64,000 nt of DNA from Lysinibacillus agricola (GTDB lineage Bacteria; Bacillota; Bacilli; Bacillales_A; Planococcaceae). Below the pieces are notes generated by a model. The model did no database searches and was not told the DNA's origin. It saw only the letters and a list, made by a program, of their open reading frames with translations. The stretch covers positions 4,405,501 to 4,469,500 of the forward strand of contig NZ_CP067341.1 of NCBI RefSeq assembly GCF_016638705.1, read 5' to 3'. Both the position numbers and the translations under genes were made by a program. This document shows, piece by piece, positions 63,965 to 64,000 of this stretch (position 1 is the stretch's first letter; the number at the start of each line of letters is the position of its first letter).

Positions 63965-64000
63965 ATGAGTTTAATCACGCTTTTAGTTGTAGCAGCGATC
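63965..64000 (+). CDS. start of a membrane or secreted protein (runs off the window)
   Basis: ATG 63965 after AAGGAACGGAGTG opens MSLITLLVVAAI, the beginning of a hydrophobic segment. Only 12 codons are visible, so nothing more can be said. Confidence 0.5.
   Translation, partial: MSLITLLVVAAI

Noticed and set aside
1..64000. tRNA or rRNA genes
   Set aside because: No cloverleaf-like T-arm sequence (GGTTCGAATCC) or rRNA stretch was noticed on either strand; a dedicated scan would be needed to exclude them fully.

Overview
The window looks like chromosome of a Lysinibacillus (Bacillaceae/Planococcaceae), close to L. sphaericus or L. fusiformis. The DNA is AT-rich. The D-amino-acid aminotransferase reads almost like the characterised L. 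sphaericus enzyme, and an ATP-grasp D-aspartate ligase fits the L-Lys-D-Asp peptidoglycan known for the genus. The gene set (ytoP, ytzB, ytnP, trmB, a ytlR-like kinase, dat, pepV, ytzE, ytzG, ytgP, asnB, ytfP, leuS, yttB, ytqAB, alsT, ytpA, ytoA, metK, pckA, ytmA, ytkD) corresponds to the yt region of the Bacillus subtilis chromosome. Genus and synteny come from recognition of protein sequences, not from a search.

Layout. 0-6 kb: start of an M42 peptidase, ytzB, a repeat-filled gap, D-Asp ligase, ytnP and trmB, then a decayed 1.54-kb IS4-family element with a 7-bp target duplication. 6.8-11.4 kb: lipid kinase, NERD-like protein, dat and pepV on the minus strand. 11.5-24.8 kb: ytzE, an MFS exporter, a membrane GGDEF protein, ytzG-ytgP (rRNA pseudouridine synthase and lipid II flippase), asnB, ytfP, an AIM24 protein and an OFA-type MFS. 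25-29 kb: accessory DNA with an MFS, a beta-propeller protein, a 306-bp internally deleted relative of the IS4 element, and a dead histidine-phosphatase gene. 29-50 kb: leuS under a T-box with a CUC specifier, arsR-sulP with a clear operator, yttB, mnmL-mnmM, a superoxide dismutase, alsT, ytpA, ytoA, metK under a SAM (S-box) riboswitch, pckA with a CcpN-like site, hydrolases, ytmA and ytkD.

50.2-63.5 kb is the most interesting coding region. It holds an IclR regulator, an M29/NicX-like metallopeptidase, an M20 hydrolase, a DUF1177 protein and a complete Opp/Dpp ABC importer. Divergent from these lie a substrate-binding lipoprotein, two tandem amidohydrolases (the first has lost its HxH metal motif) and an AroM protein. 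Two copies of one 13-bp dyad sit just downstream of the two divergent -10 boxes. This looks like a coordinately regulated uptake and degradation system for an unknown peptide-like or amide compound.

The non-coding DNA is also unusual. Several interspersed repeat families fill the gaps: imperfect-TIR elements with the GACTGGGCG or GGCTACTCG arms, roughly 35-bp units containing GCGAAAGCGAAGC, and AATCAGTGGGG stem-loops that double as terminators. Two gaps (about 0.98-2.03 kb and 45.53-46.26 kb) hold the same composite series of elements, and each is bracketed by two near-copies of its own local terminator.
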